A stretch of DNA of 64,000 nt. It comes from Allomuricauda sp. CAU 1633 (GTDB lineage: Bacteria > Bacteroidota > Bacteroidia > Flavobacteriales > Flavobacteriaceae). Shown here in pieces: positions 8,772 to 16,309 of the stretch (position 1 is its first letter; the number at the start of each line of letters is the position of its first letter). The stretch covers positions 372,001 to 436,000 of the forward strand of contig NZ_JAFLNE010000002.1 in assembly GCF_017313225.1 (NCBI RefSeq), written 5' to 3'. Both the position numbers and the translations under genes were made by a program. Below the pieces are notes generated by a model. The model ran no database searches. It worked only from the letters and a program-made list of their open reading frames with translations, and was not told where the DNA came from.

Positions 8772-8952
8772 AACGCTTAATGATTTGGGACAGTGCGTCA
8801 TTGATTTCCACGAAGTTAGGTCAAGGGGTCAGCCAAGTGCGAATAAAATCGATAAAAATACATTCTATGTCCATAAGTGGTAAAAGTATCGATGAACGGC
8901 ACTTTTTTATTCGGGGTTGAAGGAGTGGCCAAAAAGAATTATATTCATTCCT

Positions 8953-9837
8953 ATGGAAAAAATCGATACAGATTCATATCAGGTTAAAGGCGAAATAAAA
9001 ATAGCCGAACTAAACACCCACGAAGATTTTGGAGCTTCAGAGAAGGAACTCAAAAAAGAATTGAAGGACATCCGTAAAAAATTGGGCGAATTTCAGGACA
9101 CCTTGTACGCCCATGGAAAATATGGTGTCTTATTTTGTTTGCAGGGCATGGATGCCGCAGGAAAGGATAGTCTTATACGCGAAGTCTTCAAAGATTTTAA
9201 TGCAAGAGGGGTGGTGGTTCACAGCTTTAAAGTGCCCACTTCCTTGGAATTAAGGCACGATTATCTATGGCGTCATTATATTGCTCTTCCGGAACGGGGT
9301 AAATTTTCAGTCTTTAATCGCACCCATTATGAGAATGTGTTGGTCACCAAGGTGCACCCAGAATACATCTTGAGTGAAAATCTTCCTGGGATTGAGTCCG
9401 TCTCAGACATTGATGATGTTTTTTGGGAAAAACGGTATCAACAAATCAACGATTTTGAAAGACATGTGGCTCAAAACGGGACCATCATTTTCAAGTTTTT
9501 TCTTCATTTGTCCAAAGAAGAACAACGCCAACGCTTATTGCGCAGGTTGCGGTTAAAGCGGAAAAATTGGAAATTTTCCCCTGGGGATCTTAAAGAGCGA
9601 AAAATTTGGGATGTCTATGAAAAGTGTTATGAAGAAGCCCTGAGCAAGACTTCGAAAGCACATGCGCCTTGGTATGTAATTCCTGCTGATAATAAACCAG
9701 CGGCCAGGGTCATTGTGGCCTCCATTCTGCTGGAAGCGTTAAAAAAGTACAAAGATATTCAGGAACCCGAGCTTGACGAGGAAATAAAGGCTAATTTAGA
9801 AACCTTTAAACAGGAACTGGAAAAAGAGACCCCATGA
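8953..9837 (+). CDS. Polyphosphate kinase 2 family protein
   Basis: PPK2 enzymes transfer phosphate between polyphosphate and nucleotides (AMP, ADP, GDP). The 294-residue protein has a single PPK2 domain: Walker A GMDAAGKDS (about 65-73), lid and Walker B region with FNRTHYENVLVTKVHP, the basic RLLRRLRLKRKNWKFSP segment contacting polyphosphate, and the conserved APWYVIPADNK strand. A single domain of this size fits class I/III PPK2. Subclass, and so direction and nucleotide, is not determinable by eye. I chose the ATG at 8953; an in-frame ATG at 8917 gives a leader that looks unrelated. Its last bases overlap the start of the M28 peptidase (ATGA). Confidence 0.92.
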   Translation: MEKIDTDSYQVKGEIKIAELNTHEDFGASEKELKKELKDIRKKLGEFQDTLYAHGKYGVLFCLQGMDAAGKDSLIREVFKDFNARGVVVHSFKVPTSLELRHDYLWRHYIALPERGKFSVFNRTHYENVLVTKVHPEYILSENLPGIESVSDIDDVFWEKRYQQINDFERHVAQNGTIIFKFFLHLSKEEQRQRLLRRLRLKRKNWKFSPGDLKERKIWDVYEKCYEEALSKTSKAHAPWYVIPADNKPAARVIVASILLEALKKYKDIQEPELDEEIKANLETFKQELEKETP

Positions 9838-11231
9838 GAATCGCGTTGCTTTGTACCTTTTTATTGGTAAACACCTTATTTTTTGCACAATCTTCGGATG
9901 AAAAACAGATGAAGGCCATTTATGACATGGCTTTGACTGAAGGTAAGGCCTATGACTGGCTAAACTATCTTTCCAATCAGATAGGAGGGCGACTTTCAGG
10001 GTCAGTGCAGGCTCAACATGCGGTGGAATACACCAAGGACCAACTGGATTCTTTGGGATTGGATCGGGTATGGCTGCAACCGGTTATGGTGCCCAAGTGG
10101 GTAAGAGGTACTCCTGAGTTCGCATTTATAGAGACCAAGCCTGGACTTACCACCAATGTACCCATCTGTGCTTTGGGTGGTTCTGTGGGTACCCCAGATG
10201 GCGGTCTAAAGGCTAATATTGTTGAGGTACAAGGAATCGAAGACCTGGAAAGATTGGGACGAAAAAAGATTGAAGGTAAAATTGTCTTTTACAATCGGCC
10301 CATGGAGCCAACTTTGGTAAACACCTTTGCCGCTTATTCCAATTGTGTGGACCAGCGCTATTCTGGTGCGGCCGAAGCTGCCAAGTACGGTGCTTTGGGT
10401 GTAATCGTTAGATCTATGAATCTGCGGTTGGACGATTATCCGCACACGGGATCCATGGGTTATGGTGATACACCTGTAAAAAACAGGATTCCTGCGGCGG
10501 CCATTAGTACCAATGGAGCCGAATTATTGAGCACCACCTTAAAATTGAATCCCGACATCAAGTTTTATTTTAGACAAAATTGCAAACAGTTGGAAGATGT
10601 ACAATCCTATAATGTAATCGGTGAAATTACAGGAAGTACCTATCCCAATGAAGTTATGGTCGTTGGCGGGCATTTGGACTCGTGGGATTTGGGTGATGGC
10701 TCCCATGATGATGGTGCAGGTTGTGTTCAGAGCATGGATGTATTGCGACTTTTAAAGGAAACAGGTTACAAACCCAAACGAACGCTGCGTGTGGTATTGT
10801 TTATGAATGAGGAAAATGGCCTTCGAGGTGGGAACAAATATGCCGAAGTGGCCCAAAACAAAGGTGAAAACCATGTGTTTGCCTTGGAAAGCGATTCGGG
10901 AGGGTTTACGCCCAGAGGGTTTTCCTTTGACTGTTCCGAAGAAAATTTTGAGCAAGTACAAAGCTGGAAAGGCTTGTTTGAACCTTATCTGATCCACCTT
11001 TTTGAAAAAGGATTCAGTGGAGCAGACATCGGTCCCATGAAGAATGAGAGTATTGTGCTAGCCGGACTTGTACCGGATTCACAACGGTATTTTGACCATC
11101 ACCATGCCGAAAACGATACATTTGAACATGTAAACAAACGGGAATTGGAATTGGGGGCCGCTACTATGGCCAGTTTGGTCTATCTTGTTGACAAATATGG
11201 AATCGTTCCATCACAGAAAATAAAAGGGTAA
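9834..11231 (+). CDS. Secreted M28 family zinc peptidase
   Basis: A 465-residue exported metallopeptidase. Signal peptide: residues 1-19 (MRIALLCTFLLVNTLFFAQS). A PA-like insert occupies about 120-240. The peptidase M28 core carries the dinuclear zinc ligands: His in GGHLDSWD, Asp in GSHDDGAGC, the catalytic and ligand Glu pair in NEENG, Asp in ALESDSGGF, and His in FDHHHAENDT. This arrangement resembles plasma glutamate carboxypeptidase-type (PGCP, M28B) enzymes that release N-terminal amino acids or dipeptides. It overlaps the PPK2 gene by four bases and converges with a DUF1801 gene five bases away. Confidence 0.92.
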   Translation: MRIALLCTFLLVNTLFFAQSSDEKQMKAIYDMALTEGKAYDWLNYLSNQIGGRLSGSVQAQHAVEYTKDQLDSLGLDRVWLQPVMVPKWVRGTPEFAFIETKPGLTTNVPICALGGSVGTPDGGLKANIVEVQGIEDLERLGRKKIEGKIVFYNRPMEPTLVNTFAAYSNCVDQRYSGAAEAAKYGALGVIVRSMNLRLDDYPHTGSMGYGDTPVKNRIPAAAISTNGAELLSTTLKLNPDIKFYFRQNCKQLEDVQSYNVIGEITGSTYPNEVMVVGGHLDSWDLGDGSHDDGAGCVQSMDVLRLLKETGYKPKRTLRVVLFMNEENGLRGGNKYAEVAQNKGENHVFALESDSGGFTPRGFSFDCSEENFEQVQSWKGLFEPYLIHLFEKGFSGADIGPMKNESIVLAGLVPDSQRYFDHHHAENDTFEHVNKRELELGAATMASLVYLVDKYGIVPSQKIKG

Positions 11232-11236
11232 AGAAT

Positions 11237-11668
11237 CTATATTCCCAAAGTGGGCAAGTGTTTTACTTTATGGTACATAAGGGCTGCGCCAATACAGTTT
11301 TTCAGTTCCTCTGTGGGAACAGTGTCATCCATTCCAAAAACAATGGCTCTACTTCCTTCAAAAACAAATAGGTCGTTATAGACCATTTTAAAAGTGGGTA
11401 CCAATTTGCTGGTACATTGAAAATACAAAGCGTATTGATTGGGTTTTTTGGGCTTCCAATCCATCCTGATCGTACTTCCATTTTTGGTCACGTAGCTGGG
11501 TTCGCCCCATTTTAAAGTTTCGCCCATACGGTTGATTTCTTTGTTTTCCTGAGCCACCTCAATAATCAATTCTCTCAGCGCTTCCAATTTTTTCCGAACC
11601 GGGTCTGGGTAGTTTTTGAAAATGGCTTCAACCTCTGGATTAGTGCTTATTTGTAGACCCTCCTCCAT
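11237..11668 (-). CDS. DUF1801 domain protein
   Basis: A 143-residue cytoplasmic protein with the DUF1801 pattern: FKNYPDPVRKKLEALRELI helix, LKWGEPSYVTKNGSTIRMDW, and YALYFQCTSKLVPTFKMVY. The fold is shared with YdhG/frataxin-like proteins; the biochemical role is unknown. It is the last gene of a minus-strand pair of DUF1801 paralogues and converges with the M28 peptidase gene. Confidence 0.8.
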   Translation of the reverse strand: MEEGLQISTNPEVEAIFKNYPDPVRKKLEALRELIIEVAQENKEINRMGETLKWGEPSYVTKNGSTIRMDWKPKKPNQYALYFQCTSKLVPTFKMVYNDLFVFEGSRAIVFGMDDTVPTEELKNCIGAALMYHKVKHLPTLGI

Positions 11669-11673
11669 GGAAA

Positions 11674-12051
11674 TTATAATGTTTTGTTCAACATTTCATT
11701 TCTATACTGAATCATTTCAATGATAAGGCTTTTTGGTAGGGGTTGGTCCAACGGAAATTGCACGGAGCCTTTGCCCTGTTTATAAGCGGAGAGCTTGTCT
11801 GTAAATTTCTCCATGACCTTTGGGTGGGGATAAAGGCCAACATGTTTTTTATAGCCCGCTATCATGATTTGTTGATCTCTTTTTCCTCCTTCAACTAGGG
11901 CATAAGCCGGAATGTTGTAATTGATCATCTCAATAGCCTGTGGAGCGGCACTTAAAATACATTCCCGTAATTCCATCAATGCTTTTTGGGTTGCTTCGGG
12001 CTGATGCTCAAAGTATTCCGCAGCTGTGGTGAATTCATAGGAGGTCTTCAT
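11674..12051 (-). CDS. DUF1801 domain protein (YdhG-like)
   Basis: A 125-residue protein of the same superfamily as its neighbour but closer to the YdhG/'iron chaperone' branch: EYFEHQPEATQKALMELREC, MINYNIPAYALVEGG, HVGLYPHPKVMEKF, and the C-terminal KGSVQFPLDQPLPKSLI motif that is typical of that branch. The gene lies five bases upstream of the second DUF1801 gene, in the same direction, so they probably share a transcript. The frataxin-like role reported for some relatives is not demonstrated here. Confidence 0.8.
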   Translation of the reverse strand: MKTSYEFTTAAEYFEHQPEATQKALMELRECILSAAPQAIEMINYNIPAYALVEGGKRDQQIMIAGYKKHVGLYPHPKVMEKFTDKLSAYKQGKGSVQFPLDQPLPKSLIIEMIQYRNEMLNKTL

Positions 12052-12066
12052 AGAGAGACGGATTTG

Positions 12067-12675
12067 TTACACTACTGTACCAAAAGTACCTTTTTTTGGG
12101 ATAGCCTTTTGGCTGTTCTTACTTTCTTTTCGCATGCGTTTGGGTCCGTACCAAAGCCAAAACCCAGTAATAGTAAACATCAATAATGAAACTCCCATTA
12201 CCGAAGTGTAAACCAGCTTTATCGCTCCAGAGGTGCCCAAATATCGGTCAAGGATAGAGCCGTCGTGCACATTTTCAAGAAAGTCCGATCTTCTTTGCCC
12301 AATGGAAAGGACATTTCCAGTGGCGCCATCCAATTGGATTTCATAGAAATGGTCAACAAAAACAAACTTCACCGAACCCTTGTCCTTTCGTAGGTCTATT
12401 CGATCTAATTCCAAGGATAGGTTTGGGGATACTGACGTATGTAATGTGTTACAGGCAATGGTGTGCAAGCTATCCACGGGGAGCCATTCCTGTAAATTGG
12501 ATGTGGTTCCTTCTTGGGTTTTGGGTAAGATGTACCCATCGGTGTTCTTTTTCCAACCTAATAATAGTCCGGTCACCGATATAAAAAAGAAAAAAACAAA
12601 AAGTAATGCTCCTGTGGTTCTGTGAATCTTTCTAAAAATGCGCAACACTCTCGCCTGCTTCTTTCTTTTCCCCAT
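12067..12675 (-). CDS. PepSY-associated transmembrane protein
   Basis: A 202-residue inner-membrane protein with two helices: residues about 20-40 (TGALLFVFFFFISVTGLLLG) preceded by the conserved FRKIHRTTG motif, and about 150-175 (VYTSVMGVSLLMFTITGFWLWYGPK). Between them lies an extracytoplasmic PepSY-like domain (VKFVFVDHFYEIQLDGATGNVL). This is the compact form of PepSY_TM proteins often associated with siderophore uptake or periplasmic electron transfer. No iron gene is adjacent here. Gene order suggests transcription with the DUF1801 genes (16-base gap). Confidence 0.8.
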   Translation of the reverse strand: MGKRKKQARVLRIFRKIHRTTGALLFVFFFFISVTGLLLGWKKNTDGYILPKTQEGTTSNLQEWLPVDSLHTIACNTLHTSVSPNLSLELDRIDLRKDKGSVKFVFVDHFYEIQLDGATGNVLSIGQRRSDFLENVHDGSILDRYLGTSGAIKLVYTSVMGVSLLMFTITGFWLWYGPKRMRKESKNSQKAIPKKGTFGTVV

Positions 12676-12845
12676 GTAAATCTCAACTAATCGGTATAAA
12701 ACAATCTTGTAAAAATCGCTAAAATTACCGAGAAAGGGGAAGTTGGGAAAATAATTGTGAATGCTTTAAGAGTCTGTTTACCTTGACCGAACGAGCGCGT
12801 GAATAGATAGATTTAAATATTCAGGGTCGTGGTTAACGCTGGTTT

Positions 12846-13400
12846 TTAGGAGTACTTTTTTAGTTGTTCATTAATCCACCCATGAAATTCTTTATTGCTG
12901 AAATCTGCAATTTCATTTCCCTTTTTCGGCACTTTTACCTGGAATTCTTGTTCGACCCAATTCATGAATTTGGGATTGATTCCCTCATTTTTGTCATTTC
13001 CAACGTTCAAATTCCATTCCTCAACAGTTAGATTCATATCGGCAAATCCAATTTCATCATATCCGATGGCCAACAATTTTAAAAACCCAATAAAATTATC
13101 GGCAAGAATATATATGGCATCTCCTTCAGAGCCCAAGTGGACTATTTTCTGGTTTCCGGTATCATCTAACCAAAAGGCATAAATATCTCCAGACGCGCCT
13201 GCTCCAAAGAGTCCAAATCTATCGGAGACATCATCAAAGCCAAGCCAATATCGCATGGTTTCCCCGTCATCTCCCCTCAATTCAAAACACCCACTTATAG
13301 GGTATCCATTTTTTTCGGTCCATTCGCATAATTTCTTTAATTCTTCTGGAATGCGGATGTTTTTTGGTATTCCTTTTTTAATGTTTTCGAAAATATTCAT
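12846..13400 (-). CDS. SMI1/KNR4 (SUKH)-like immunity-type protein
   Basis: A 184-residue cytoplasmic protein resembling the SUKH superfamily, best known as immunity proteins against polymorphic toxins. Visible features: the PKNIRIPEELKKLCEWTEKNG helix region, a FDDVSDRFGLFGAGASGDIYAFW stretch (discussed here as FGLFGAGASGDIYAFW), and YILADNFIGFLKLLAIGYDEI, the usual 'aeNFeeFL..l' SUKH ending. No toxin gene lies beside it, so it is an orphan. It is the first gene of the AT-rich accessory block, all on the minus strand. Confidence 0.6.
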   Translation of the reverse strand: MNIFENIKKGIPKNIRIPEELKKLCEWTEKNGYPISGCFELRGDDGETMRYWLGFDDVSDRFGLFGAGASGDIYAFWLDDTGNQKIVHLGSEGDAIYILADNFIGFLKLLAIGYDEIGFADMNLTVEEWNLNVGNDKNEGINPKFMNWVEQEFQVKVPKKGNEIADFSNKEFHGWINEQLKKYS

Positions 13401-13588
13401 TGGTCTTTTGCTTTGGTATAGAAATGGGAATGGGTGACTTGAATTTCATTTAGAGTGAAGCCATTGAATCATTGGGCATAAGTTAAAAAAGTGCCAGAAT
13501 TGCCAGAAGGCAGTATAATATTGACTTCATGGGTTGGTTCTTACTTATGATTCCATATATATATATAGCCCATGTTATGGTGTCGCTT

Positions 13589-14134
13589 TTATTCAGTTTT
13601 CTTTCTATTATTTAAGACAATTAATGTAATAATATAAATCAAAACGATTGCAAAAGGAATAGCTGTAAACCTATATTCGGGTAAGAGATACCAAAGAGCT
13701 AGAACTACAATTATTCTCGTCAGTGTATGAAAAATTCCAATCCAATGTTTTATGATCCAAGAGAATGGCAGCCACATTAGTCCAGTTAAAATTCCCACAG
13801 TCATTGGAAGGGAAGAATAGTCAACGATAAAAAATGGTATTGCAATTGAATAGACAAGAATCGCTTGTCCGGCTGTAAAAAGAAAGAGAGTGTCGAATTC
13901 GTTTTTTGGTTTGTTTTTATCTAGAAAATTTTCACCTGTGAATTTTGAGAGAAACAGACCTAGATATACAATACTCCCAGTTCCAATAAAAATTGACCAA
14001 ACTGCAATAAAGTCCGAGAAAAAGATTCCGATTAATCCAATTAAAGTCCAAATAATCAATCCAGCTAATGGTGTAGCCAGAAATTTTTGATTGATAAATT
14101 CAATCCGCTGTTGTTCAAGTGTTCTGTTGTTCAT
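13589..14134 (-). CDS. Integral membrane protein, DUF7010-like
   Basis: A 181-residue protein with about five to six hydrophobic helices (near residues 20-42, 44-62, 83-105, 108-128, 133-150, 155-175) and a short N-terminal helix EQQRIEFINQK. It resembles proteins labelled DUF7010 in Firmicutes and Bacteroidota, from memory only. No catalytic or ligand-binding motif is obvious. It is part of the AT-rich minus-strand block of small genes with long gene-free spacers between them. Confidence 0.6.
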   Translation of the reverse strand: MNNRTLEQQRIEFINQKFLATPLAGLIIWTLIGLIGIFFSDFIAVWSIFIGTGSIVYLGLFLSKFTGENFLDKNKPKNEFDTLFLFTAGQAILVYSIAIPFFIVDYSSLPMTVGILTGLMWLPFSWIIKHWIGIFHTLTRIIVVLALWYLLPEYRFTAIPFAIVLIYIITLIVLNNRKKTE

Positions 14135-14277
14135 CGGTTAATTCAGTCAGTTTTTATAGATTCTGAAATTGTTTTACAAATTTTAATAGTTCCTCGTGAG
14201 CCTTTTTTAACTGAAGAAAGACAAAACACGAAATTTGAACCATGCATTAATTAGTACAGGTTGTTGGCTAGCGTCCT

Positions 14278-14847
14278 TTATAGTTTATCACTACTTGGTT
14301 TTCGTTGTAGATGTTTCATTTTCTTCTCTGCTATAACTTTTCTTCCTACGATTTTAAAACCAAGATTTACGTATAATTTTTCGGCATTTGGGTTATCCTC
14401 ATCAACCAATAAACCCAGAGTCTGTTGGTTGGAACCATACGTATGAATCACATACTGTAATAATTTTGTGCCTACTCCTTTGCCTTGGCTATTGGGACTT
14501 ACCCCAAAAGTATCAATATAATATTCCCCTTGTTGCGTTTCATCTTCAGGTGTAAACCCTGAATTGAAATGCTCTCTAATATAGCGTACAACAGGCCTTC
14601 TTAACATATCCAGTTCTCCTCCGTTGTAAATGTTGATGGAACCTTCAACTCCATCAGCACTTTCAGCGACCAAACAATTTTGATAGGAATATTGATTGTT
14701 TTCTCTTTCAACAAAGTGAAGTAGAAATTCCTTTGCCTTTTTGGCATCTTCTACTCCAATAAATTGATATAGGATATCCTCCATTGCGAGAAATAAGTGT
14801 TCTGCAATGATTATGGAATCTTCTTTTTTTGCTTTTCTAATGAGCAT
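14278..14847 (-). CDS. GNAT family N-acetyltransferase
   Basis: A 189-residue acyl-CoA dependent acetyltransferase. Motif A is clear: DTFGVSPNSQGKGVGTKLL (Q/R-x-x-G-x-G/A for acetyl-CoA pyrophosphate), followed by LGLLVDEDNPNAEKLYVNLGFK (motif B, Y/N near the thiol). The N-terminal region MLIRKAKKEDSIIIAEHLF is the usual first strand and helix. The acceptor is unknown. A repeat of the array type (14863-14887) lies just upstream. Confidence 0.85.
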   Translation of the reverse strand: MLIRKAKKEDSIIIAEHLFLAMEDILYQFIGVEDAKKAKEFLLHFVERENNQYSYQNCLVAESADGVEGSINIYNGGELDMLRRPVVRYIREHFNSGFTPEDETQQGEYYIDTFGVSPNSQGKGVGTKLLQYVIHTYGSNQQTLGLLVDEDNPNAEKLYVNLGFKIVGRKVIAEKKMKHLQRKPSSDKL

Positions 14848-14862
14848 TCCTTTTAACCCTGA

Positions 14863-14887
14863 TTAACGGTCTTGTATATGAAAAGTA
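14863..14887 (-). repeat. Cassette-boundary motif copy 1
   Basis: On the minus strand this reads CATATACAAGACCGTTAA, sharing the GACCGTT core and the preceding ACT...TATA-type stretch with the four other copies in the block (15548, 19818, 20390, 21397). It stands immediately upstream of the GNAT gene start. Confidence 0.45.
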
Positions 14888-14987
14888 TTACATTCAAAAG
14901 TGACACCCTTAACTTGTCGAAGGGTAGGTGAGAACCTTTCAGCCGACATGCAGGCTAGCAATTACTTAAAGCGAATTTTATGCTTAG

Positions 14988-15539
14988 TTATTCTTCAAAT
15001 TCAAAATCTATTCTGAAAAGTTCGGGTTGATTTTCTGAATACATGATAGGTACATAATGTCCGACTACGTACCTGTTGTCATAATCAGAAAGTCTTTGAA
15101 TGATTTTCTGCCCTTTATCAAAATATTGAATGGTTGCATAAACTCTAATGCGATTCCGACCTCTACCACCAAATCTCCGTACCTTTTCTTTTCCTATAAT
15201 TTTGGCAAGAGTTGGAATTTTTGCCTGTTGTTCATAAAACTTGCCCCTATTTGTTATCATTAGAAAAATTGCACCTAAAGCAAGTAATACCGATGGGAGA
15301 TAGAATATAAAGCTTTTCGTTTGGTACCATTTGGTTTTGTATGGGCTATCAACAAAAGTCATGAATGCCAAGATAATACCCATCATTACCATTACCCCTC
15401 CAATTATATCATTCCATGATTTATATCCATAAGATTTATAAACAAAGAGGTAATATCCGATTCCAATCATAGCCACTTGGGTTAGAACCCAGACTATTTT
15501 CCAATTTTTTGAAAGATTTCTTGGATAAAATGACTTCAT
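14988..15539 (-). CDS. Small membrane protein of unknown function
   Basis: A 183-residue protein with three hydrophobic segments (about residues 14-31, 41-62 and 77-97) and a C-terminal soluble domain with many basic residues (FGGRGRNRIRVYATIQYFD) and the strand YVVGHYVPIMYSENQPELFRI. The layout, membrane helices followed by a small beta domain with 'vGd.V.V.Y.p.nP', recalls DUF3592 proteins, a loose resemblance. The ATG at 15539 is preferred because it precedes a basic n-region; an earlier ATG at 15593 would lie in the upstream repeat. Function unknown. Confidence 0.6.
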   Translation of the reverse strand: MKSFYPRNLSKNWKIVWVLTQVAMIGIGYYLFVYKSYGYKSWNDIIGGVMVMMGIILAFMTFVDSPYKTKWYQTKSFIFYLPSVLLALGAIFLMITNRGKFYEQQAKIPTLAKIIGKEKVRRFGGRGRNRIRVYATIQYFDKGQKIIQRLSDYDNRYVVGHYVPIMYSENQPELFRIDFEFEE

Positions 15540-15547
15540 AATTAAAC

Positions 15548-15585
15548 ACAACGGTTTCGTATAACCATGAGTTATCGACTTTAAA
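15548..15585 (-). repeat. Cassette-boundary motif copy 2
   Basis: Minus-strand core GGTTATACGAAACCGTT, preceded by ATAACTCAT. It is nearly identical to the copy at 21397 (GGTTATACGAACCGTT). It sits between two AT-rich minus-strand genes, nine bases before the chosen ATG of the downstream one. Confidence 0.55.
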
Positions 15586-15700
15586 TTACTCAATTTTTCG
15601 GTTTAGGACTGATGTTAGTAATTCCAATCTGCCGTAACTGGCATCACACCCTGTTGTGAAAATTTATAACGAGTAAGCCCAGCTTTTGCACTTCTTCCGA

Positions 15701-16144
15701 CTAATTTTCCTTTCTGGACCATTTACATGCTTGTGATATGATCATTGCAAAGACTAAAATTTCCACGAAGTTGAAAATAACAAAGAAGGTCTGCCATTCC
15801 TTGTTAATGCTGGAAACTATAATTAGAATCGAAATACAGGCATATATCAATGCAATAATGATGTTCAACCATTTATTGATTTGTGGTTTTAGAAAAATGG
15901 AAAGAAATATCATTAGGGCTGGAATAATTAGAAGTACAGAAAAAATCACCAAAATCCCTGGTGATGTCGGACCCATTGGAGATTGAAGCTTTATCATATG
16001 CTCCAACTTTCCAGGGGTCATTAACCGAAAATAGTCTGCATATATGTACAGAAACATCAGCGTAGTCCAAAGAGATGCTAGTTTAATTTTTACGTTGATT
16101 CCGTAATCGGTCAATGAATTGGGACTTTCCTTTTTAATACTCAT
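15701..16144 (-). CDS. Four-helix membrane protein of unknown function
   Basis: A 147-residue protein that I do not recognise. Four hydrophobic stretches are seen (about residues 22-40, 62-84, 90-110, 115-137). A DYFRLMTPGKLEHMI loop lies between the first and second. The C-terminus CKWSRKEN is basic, hence probably cytoplasmic. No motif suggests a function. It belongs to the AT-rich minus-strand block. A 165-base spacer separates it from the glycoside hydrolase-like gene; I see nothing definite in that spacer. Confidence 0.55.
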   Translation of the reverse strand: MSIKKESPNSLTDYGINVKIKLASLWTTLMFLYIYADYFRLMTPGKLEHMIKLQSPMGPTSPGILVIFSVLLIIPALMIFLSIFLKPQINKWLNIIIALIYACISILIIVSSINKEWQTFFVIFNFVEILVFAMIISQACKWSRKEN

Positions 16145-16309
16145 ATTTCATGGCTTTATTAATTGGTTTTGAGCGGCAGGGATTTTGATGCACCACCTAT
16201 GAAACCATCGTTAAACGCATTCCTATTTCAATTCAAACTTTACCTTGCTTTGCTTATGACTGCGTGTTGGTCCAATGGTTTATTTATAGGTCTATATATT
16301 TATGTTAAA

